From an uncultured Saprospiraceae bacterium (lineage in GTDB: Bacteria; Bacteroidota; Bacteroidia; Chitinophagales; Saprospiraceae): a DNA stretch of 36,843 bases. Shown in pieces: positions 32,201 through 36,843 of the stretch. The stretch covers positions 1-36,843 of the forward strand of contig CAKZTD010000040.1 in NCBI GenBank assembly GCA_937921595.1, written 5' to 3'. The notes beneath the pieces are model-generated. The model saw only the letters and a list, made by a program, of their open reading frames with translations. It was not told the DNA's origin and searched no databases. Position numbers and translations under genes: made by a program. Positions within the stretch are counted from its first letter, which is position 1; the number at the start of each line of letters is the position of its first letter.

Positions 32201-32693
32201 TTACAGAGACTATTACGAACATTTTGAAAAATTTGGTGCGATTAAAAACTTGCCGACGGTTCCTTTTTTCTATGGGTTAAAACCTAATGAAGAAATTTTG
32301 GTTGAACTAGGTCCTGGGAAAACGATTTTGATAAAATACCTTAATGTTACGGAGCCGAATGAGCTGGGAATGCGCTTAGTTCTTTTTAGTCTCAATGGTC
32401 AAACTCGAACTATTGAAATCAAAGATGAGTCAATCGAGTCAGAAGTAATTGCACATTTAAAAGCTTCTAGACCTTCGGAAGTTGGTGCCCCATTACAAGG
32501 GAATCTTTCGAAAATATTAGTAAAAGAAGGCGATGTTGTTGAAGTGAATACTCCGCTTTTTATTATTGAAGCGATGAAGATGGAGTCGACGATTACAGCT
32601 CCGATGGCTGGTGTTGTTCAGAAGGTTTATATTAAAGAACGGACATTGGTACAGCAGGATGATTTGGTAGTGGAGTTGAAAGCTGCCGAATAA
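29202..32693 (+). CDS. pyc: Pyruvate carboxylase
   Basis: A 1163-residue biotin enzyme that carboxylates pyruvate to oxaloacetate, replenishing the TCA cycle. The biotin carboxylase domain begins LLVANRGEIAIRILRA and holds the ATP loop VSGGGGRGMR, the catalytic segment LFERDCSVQRR and the EVNPRIQVEH motif. The carboxyltransferase starts near residue 549 with DTTFRDGHQSLLATRMRTFD, followed by EVWGGATFDVSLRFL and a metal-binding HLHTHDTSS. The C-terminal carrier has K1126 in EAMKMEST, the biotinylation site. Length equals typical single-chain pyruvate carboxylases. The first two ATGs are only three codons apart, so the exact start is uncertain by a few residues; ATG at 29202 is used. A -7 box lies at 29133. 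It appears monocistronic. Confidence 0.96.
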   Translation: MAMSFIKTMFMSIPVTPITKLLVANRGEIAIRILRAASELKIRTVAMFTFEDRYSLHRYKADEAYQIGDKDDPLKPYLDIEIILKTAKAHAVDAIHPGYGFLSENVHFARRCREEGIIFIGPAPEVMDQLGDKVAAKNIARAVDVPLIEDSQKELSSDEIVLEEGRRIGFPIMVKAVSGGGGRGMRVVRSEENLITELNEAKGEARTAFGDDTVFLEKYIENPKHIEVQILGDKHGNLVHLFERDCSVQRRFQKVVEVAPAMNLKESTRQSLYDYALKITRHVNYTHAGTVEFLVDQNEQIYFIEVNPRIQVEHTITEEVTGIDIVRSQILIAMGYPLSHPKIMIGKQSDITCKGFAIQCRITTENPIADFKPDYGTLIAYRSAAGFGIRLDAGSAYPGAKISPYFDSLLVKVTAWGRTLSEASQRLHRALREFRIRGVKTNIGFLLNLLQNETFQNGEATVNFIGEQQDLLKPPGWKDRGTKMLRYLAKVIVNGNPDVKYIDDRQHFIKAEVPAFDASKSFPKGTKDLLNELGPEGFCDWLKKEKKIHFTDTTFRDGHQSLLATRMRTFDMLKVAESYARHHGGDLFSMEVWGGATFDVSLRFLKEDPWQRLAALRKAMPNVLLQMLLRGSNAVGYAAYPDNLVEAFVEKAAETGMDVFRIFDSLNWVEAMKTSIHAVRERTDALAEACICYSGDVMNPNETKFNLQYYLDLARRLEDEGAHILGIKDMAGLLKPYAAEHLIGELKNVIDIPLHLHTHDTSSIQSTTYLKAIESGIDVVDVAISSMSGLTSQPNFNSMVAMLEGQEREQSIDLKSLNKFSNYWEGVRRYYYPFESELRSGSAEVYEHEIPGGQYSNLRPQARGLGLEDQFETIKENYRIVNDLFGGIVKVTPSSKVVGDMAMFMTANNLTKEDVLEKGNTLAFPDSVKALMRGDLGQIEGGFPKEIQKLILNKEKPYTNKPNAHLEPVDFDKEFKEFQKEFGNIVTELDFISYKLYPKVYRDYYEHFEKFGAIKNLPTVPFFYGLKPNEEILVELGPGKTILIKYLNVTEPNELGMRLVLFSLNGQTRTIEIKDESIESEVIAHLKASRPSEVGAPLQGNLSKILVKEGDVVEVNTPLFIIEAMKMESTITAPMAGVVQKVYIKERTLVQQDDLVVELKAAE

Positions 32694-32733
32694 TATCACC
32701 CAGAAAGGTGAAGGATTTCTCAAGAATAGCTTT

Positions 32734-32741
32734 TATTTTTG
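32734..32741 (+). promoter_or_regulatory. Candidate -7 box upstream of the ELW-repeat protein
   Basis: TATTTTTG matches TAnnTTTG and is 73 bases before the ATG at 32814. The upstream -33 element is not clear, so this is tentative in AT-rich DNA. Confidence 0.35.
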
Positions 32742-32813
32742 TAGTGAGATATTGATGACATTGTATTACACTGTCATCAGTATTATTCTCTCGACAATCG
32801 TAAATACTACCAA

Positions 32814-35603
32814 ATGAAATACTTTACCTTTTTTTTTACGCTATTTTCCTTTACTCTATCTGCGCAAGTTGTTCTTGAAAGAGATATTAACCAAGAGCCT
32901 GCAGCCTCGGATCCCTTTGGTTTTAGTCAGCTAAATGATGCTCTATATTTTAGTGCCGATGATGGTGTTCATGGACAAGAGCTTTATAAATATAACTTAG
33001 ATCAAGGAACCTCTGAACTCGTTGCCAATATCTATTCGAATGAGATAGGGAGTAACATCAATCAAACAATTGCCTTAAATGGCAAGGTTTATTTTAATGC
33101 AAGAGATGGTTCAGGAAATGATACCTATCTATATGTGCATAACCCGGACGATAATAGCACCCAACGTCTTTTTGATATCAATAATGAGGATGTAAAAGAA
33201 CCTTATAATTTGGTAGTTTTTAATAATGAACTTTTCTTTTCTGCAGAGTTTCCAAGCATTGGTACTGAAGTTGGGAAGTACGATCCCATTTCAAATGAAG
33301 TTACTATCCTTGGAAATTTAAATCCTACAGGAGATAGTTATCCAAATTTTTTTACGGAAGTAGATGGACAACTTTGGTTTACCGCTAACAGTGATAATGA
33401 TAGTAGACTTTGGCGATATGACCCAACTACAGCTATGGTAGAAAACATCGTATTCAATAGTCCAAATGGTGATTATCCCGCGTTTAATTTCCTACATTTT
33501 TTTGATAATAAATTTTTCTTTCAAGGTTTTAAACAGGGACAAGGAGAAGAACTTTGGGTCTACGATATAGCTAGTAATACATTGCTAGATTTTCCTGAAA
33601 TTTATACCGGATTAGGAAGCAGCAGTCCAAGTAATTTTAAAACCTATAATGAGAAATTATATTTTTCGGCGAGAACAGCAAGTGTTGGTCGAGAGCTTAG
33701 AGTTTATGATCCATCTACCAACACCGTAAGTTTAGTAGAAGATATAAATGCCAATGGTAATGATGATAGCTTTCCAGGGACGATGGTTGTTGCGGATAAT
33801 AAATTATTTTTTACAGCAAAGACAAGCGAAACTGAACGTTACTTGTTTTCTTATGATTCACAAAACCTGATACAAGAAGCGACGCTTGATTACAATGGAT
33901 TTAGCAACGGCCTGGGTATTGAGATTCTAGCTGATGGTGTTATTTATTTATCTGGAAATGAAGTTAATGTTGGTAGAGAATTATTTAAATATACACCGGG
34001 TGATTCGGACATTGAACTAGCCAGCGATATTAATACAAAAACGATTGGTTCTGATCCTTATGATTTTACGGAGTATAATGGAAAATTATATTTTGGTGCG
34101 ACAGAAATAAATAGCGGAAATGAGGTATGGGTATACAATCCCAATACAGGAAATGTAGATATACTTTCCGATGTACCTGGTAATTATGCACCGAATGGGT
34201 TTACGGTTTTAAATGGAAAATTATATTTCTCAGGAGTAGACCCAGTCGAAGGGTATGGCTTACAAGTCTATGATGATGTAACGAATACTATATCAGCAAC
34301 TTCATTTATCACTCCAAATAATACAGGACATATTACGGATATTACTGCTTACGGTGGTTTGCTTTATTTCAGAGCTTATGACGAAGTAAGTGGAAATGAA
34401 TTGATGGTTTATGACCCCGTAACAAATATTGCATCAATGGTAATAGATTTAAACCCAAACGGAAATGGAAAAGTTGAAGACTTATTTGTTTTTGGAGAAG
34501 AGTTGTTTTTTCAAGGAGATGATGGAGTTGTGGGAGTCGAACTTTGGAAGTATAATCATAGTACGCAAGAAGTGACTTTAGTTTCAGATATTAATCCAGG
34601 AGAAGAAGGTAGTGCCCCACAGTCTTTTGCTATTTATGATAACCAACTTTATTTTAGGGCTTTCCAAGCCAACTTTGGATATGATCTTTATAGTTACAAT
34701 CCTCTTAATGGAACAACTATTCAGCGAACAGATGTTGCTGGAAATTTAGATCCTCAGCATATGACTGTTTATAATGATAAATTATTTTTTAGCGGAAGAT
34801 ATACACCTGCGACCAATGCAGAGTTGGTCTACTATGATGTAGTTGTAAATGAGTTAGTACTGGTAGAAGATTTAAGCCCTAGCGCCAGTAACCCTAGGGA
34901 TCTCGTTGTCTTCAATGATAAGCTTTATTTTGGAACATTTACGCAAGATTATGGGCGTGAGTTGTGGGAATATAATGATACATCAATTTCTATTGTTGCG
35001 GATATTTATTCTGGTGTTGTTGGCTCCGATCCTTCTGGCTTTACTAATTTTAATGGCAAATTATATTTCTCTGCTGATGATGGAGATCGTGGTGTAGAAT
35101 TGTGGAGTATTGCGGAATGTTTGAACATCTTCGTTGATACGGAAGCCCAAATTGGAGAAAATGAAGGTGGATCAATTGATCTTAATGTCCAAGGAGGACT
35201 TCCTCCTTATTCCTTCTCGTGGAATACAGGTGAGGAAACAGAAGACCTTGAAAATGTAAATGCTGGATTTTATACGGTAACGGTTACAGATGCTTCTGGT
35301 TGCCTTTCAGAAATCACTGCAGAAGTTACTTTTCTTAGCCGTATTGATGATCTTCTTGGTCAAAAGAATGTCTCTGTTTTACCAAATCCTAATCAAGGGG
35401 TTTTTACTTTGAATACTGATAATATACAGATAAGAACTGTTGAAATATTTAATGTGAATGGCCAATTAATTTACCAACTACTTGTTAATCAAGAATCCAA
35501 TTCAATTGATATTCATTTACGGCATGCTCCTAGTGGGTTTTATGTTTTAAAAATTAATACATCGCAAGGAGTTATAGCTGAACAATTTATTATTAGTAAT
35601 TAG
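32814..35603 (+). CDS. Large exported ELW-repeat protein with SprB-like repeat and T9SS sorting domain
   Basis: A 929-residue surface protein. The signal peptide is [18 protein letters not shown]. Residues about 25-770 are a run of repeats around ELW/ELY/ELR ('GxELWxYdp', for example [40 protein letters not shown]), with a preceding '[11 protein letters not shown]' strand; they resemble the ELWxxDGT repeat family and suggest a beta-propeller-like fold. Residues about 782-840 form a SprB-type repeat ([31 protein letters not shown]). The last ~80 residues are a type A T9SS domain ([32 protein letters not shown]). It should be transported by T9SS to the surface or medium. Ligand or function is unknown. 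It converges with the dockerin-containing gene. Confidence 0.85.
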   Translation: MKYFTFFFTLFSFTLSAQVVLERDINQEPAASDPFGFSQLNDALYFSADDGVHGQELYKYNLDQGTSELVANIYSNEIGSNINQTIALNGKVYFNARDGSGNDTYLYVHNPDDNSTQRLFDINNEDVKEPYNLVVFNNELFFSAEFPSIGTEVGKYDPISNEVTILGNLNPTGDSYPNFFTEVDGQLWFTANSDNDSRLWRYDPTTAMVENIVFNSPNGDYPAFNFLHFFDNKFFFQGFKQGQGEELWVYDIASNTLLDFPEIYTGLGSSSPSNFKTYNEKLYFSARTASVGRELRVYDPSTNTVSLVEDINANGNDDSFPGTMVVADNKLFFTAKTSETERYLFSYDSQNLIQEATLDYNGFSNGLGIEILADGVIYLSGNEVNVGRELFKYTPGDSDIELASDINTKTIGSDPYDFTEYNGKLYFGATEINSGNEVWVYNPNTGNVDILSDVPGNYAPNGFTVLNGKLYFSGVDPVEGYGLQVYDDVTNTISATSFITPNNTGHITDITAYGGLLYFRAYDEVSGNELMVYDPVTNIASMVIDLNPNGNGKVEDLFVFGEELFFQGDDGVVGVELWKYNHSTQEVTLVSDINPGEEGSAPQSFAIYDNQLYFRAFQANFGYDLYSYNPLNGTTIQRTDVAGNLDPQHMTVYNDKLFFSGRYTPATNAELVYYDVVVNELVLVEDLSPSASNPRDLVVFNDKLYFGTFTQDYGRELWEYNDTSISIVADIYSGVVGSDPSGFTNFNGKLYFSADDGDRGVELWSIAECLNIFVDTEAQIGENEGGSIDLNVQGGLPPYSFSWNTGEETEDLENVNAGFYTVTVTDASGCLSEITAEVTFLSRIDDLLGQKNVSVLPNPNQGVFTLNTDNIQIRTVEIFNVNGQLIYQLLVNQESNSIDIHLRHAPSGFYVLKINTSQGVIAEQFIISN

Positions 35604-35612
35604 AAATCAAAA

Positions 35613-35649
35613 AAAGAACCTGCTTCTGATATCTCGGAGCAGGTTCTTT
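35613..35649. terminator. Bidirectional terminator between the two T9SS cargo genes
   Basis: A perfect 12-bp stem (35613-35624 with 35638-35649) is flanked by A-runs upstream and TTTG downstream. On the minus strand a T-run follows. A second, imperfect 8-bp stem at 35688-35713 lies nearer the minus-strand gene. Confidence 0.8.
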
Positions 35650-35715
35650 GACATATTGATCTCATGAAAAAAAAGTCAAATTGTTTTGTCAAAAAGCATA
35701 GACGCTTTTGACAGG

Positions 35716-36843
35716 CTATTTTAAGAGCACCATCTTTTTAGTTGCTGTATGATTAGCAACTTCTAGCTGATAATAAAATACCCCATGTCCCGACAAGTCG
35801 ACACGATTAACATCAACTTCGTTATACCCTTTGTTGAATTCGTCCTGAATCACTTCGATTATTCTTCCAGAGAGGTCGTAAATGGTCAAAGTTCCTACTT
35901 CATTTTTAGGTAAATTAAAACTGATAACTGTTGTTCCTTTAAAAGGATTTGGACGGTTTTGAAATAATTGGAAATGATTCAATGCGATTCCATTTTCGGA
36001 TTCGAAAGCAATTGAAACATCAGAAAATTCTTTATTAAAATAAGCTTGAGCTTTAGTGTATCTTGAATTGATATTAATCAACTCACTTAGTTGTGCATCT
36101 TTTAATACCGTAAACGTTAAGCTAAAACCAGTTGCATTTTCAATGTTCAACATCTCTGTTGTATGCCAGCTACTAGTGATGATACCTTGGTTGATGAAAT
36201 TCATTCCGAAATTGCCTTCATTGATGCCTTCAAATTCTCCAGGAATAATATTTTCAAAAGCCAAAGCATTTTGATCAAAAGCTAAAGTAAACTGATAACC
36301 TTGAAGGTCTTTTACTTCTTTTACATCAAAGTTAACCGTGTAAGTTTGACCAGCTTTTAAGCTTTGATCTTCTAGGAAGAAATTTAAACTTTCGCCATTG
36401 TTTCTATCATCGCTACTTCCTGCGAAATCATTTGCAGTTGCACTGCAGTTGACATCACCAACTTTGACCCCAACGAAGTCTGCCAACATGTTTTCACTAA
36501 GATCATTGATGGTGTAAACTTCAGGGAAACTTGTTTGGAAAGGATCAGCTGGATTAGGAAATACAAAGCCGGCATCCACAAATCTCCAAGAGGCGTTGTT
36601 TGAAAATTCGGAATCGATAAATAAGATTAGTTTTCTAAGTTCTACTAAATCCAGAGTAGTTACCGTTCCTGAATGATTAATATCAGCGGCAATGATTTTG
36701 TAAGGCGTAGCTAAAGTTTCGACATTCAAAATGTGTTGACTGATTTTTACAAGGTCGAAAGTAGAAACTCCATTTAAAGGATTATCGTCTCTTTCTGGTG
36801 TAACGGTATAATTATTTTCAACAGGTAAGTCAAAAGAATAAAC
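35716..36843 (-). CDS. Dockerin-like/cohesin-like exported protein with T9SS sorting domain, partial (5' end outside window)
   Basis: The frame is open from the window edge to a stop at 35716, giving 375 residues with no start inside; the TTG at 36729 is just internal. Near the visible N-terminus is a dockerin-type Ca-binding pair: NPLNGVSTFDLVKISQHIL and AADINHSGTVTTLDLVELRK, each with Asp/Asn ligands in a D-x-N-x-S-G-x-V pattern. Residues about 150-260 resemble a cohesin-like/Big domain (QTYTVNFDVKEVKDLQGYQF, LAFDQNALAFENIIPGEFEG). The last ~80 residues are a T9SS type A sorting domain: LFQNRPNPFKGTTVISF, TLTIYDLSGRIIEVI and GVFYYQLEV. It is probably the C-terminal end of a much larger secreted protein. 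Confidence 0.85.
   Translation of the reverse strand, partial: VYSFDLPVENNYTVTPERDDNPLNGVSTFDLVKISQHILNVETLATPYKIIAADINHSGTVTTLDLVELRKLILFIDSEFSNNASWRFVDAGFVFPNPADPFQTSFPEVYTINDLSENMLADFVGVKVGDVNCSATANDFAGSSDDRNNGESLNFFLEDQSLKAGQTYTVNFDVKEVKDLQGYQFTLAFDQNALAFENIIPGEFEGINEGNFGMNFINQGIITSSWHTTEMLNIENATGFSLTFTVLKDAQLSELININSRYTKAQAYFNKEFSDVSIAFESENGIALNHFQLFQNRPNPFKGTTVISFNLPKNEVGTLTIYDLSGRIIEVIQDEFNKGYNEVDVNRVDLSGHGVFYYQLEVANHTATKKMVLLK

Overview
The window (about 37 kb, low GC) is typical Bacteroidota chromosome and most resembles the Saprospiria/Lewinella type. The evidence is: three proteins with C-terminal type IX secretion (T9SS) sorting domains; a dockerin-like module; SprB-type and ELW-type repeats; a one-protein hybrid sensor ending in an AraC domain; a LytS/LytTR pair with a Reg_prop/Y_Y_Y sensor; a DUF1800-DUF1501 pair; and exact TAnnTTTG -7 boxes, the Bacteroidota housekeeping promoter type. 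I saw no rRNA, tRNA, CRISPR array, insertion sequence or prophage.

Layout. 1-2.7 kb (minus): the 5' part of an acyl-CoA carboxylase carboxyltransferase gene, an FAD oxidoreductase and a small ABM-fold monooxygenase. 2.8-6.4 kb (plus): an EamA transporter, a membrane-anchored AraC regulator and an exported NTF2-like/PQQ sugar dehydrogenase. 6.5-12.1 kb (minus): a lipoprotein tyrosine phosphatase, the DUF1800-DUF1501 operon and a SAM methyltransferase. 12.5-15.6 kb (plus): an outer-membrane beta-barrel protein, a double zinc ribbon, an ExbD/MotB-like protein with a TonB-like Pro/Lys spacer, and a MotA/TolQ/ExbB channel homologue. I read this cluster as an undescribed ion-driven envelope motor. 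15.7-18.5 kb (minus): a TPR hybrid histidine kinase. 18.5-19.2 kb: a gene-free stretch with strong hairpins and a plus-strand terminator, possibly a non-coding RNA. 19.2-21.2 kb (minus): an unlinked clpP, then a small acidic protein, an ECF sigma factor and a 52-residue protein in the order of transcription. 21.5-22.2 kb: an exported START-domain protein.

22.2-28.9 kb (minus): a LytTR response regulator, then a small unknown protein, a DyP-type heme peroxidase and a LytS-type sensor kinase in close succession. Two copies of a tandem direct repeat with exactly 21-bp periodicity lie just after the regulator gene (in front of the peroxidase genes) and just after the kinase gene. That geometry fits LytTR operators and suggests the pair controls the peroxidase operon plus a transcript downstream of the kinase. 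29.2-32.7 kb: pyruvate carboxylase. 32.8-36.8 kb: two convergent T9SS-exported proteins, the last one cut by the window edge.

The strongest leads are the motor cluster with its ExbD/TonB-like chimera, and the paired 21-bp repeats around the LytTR-DyP locus. All functional links are inferred from sequence reading alone; no searches were run.
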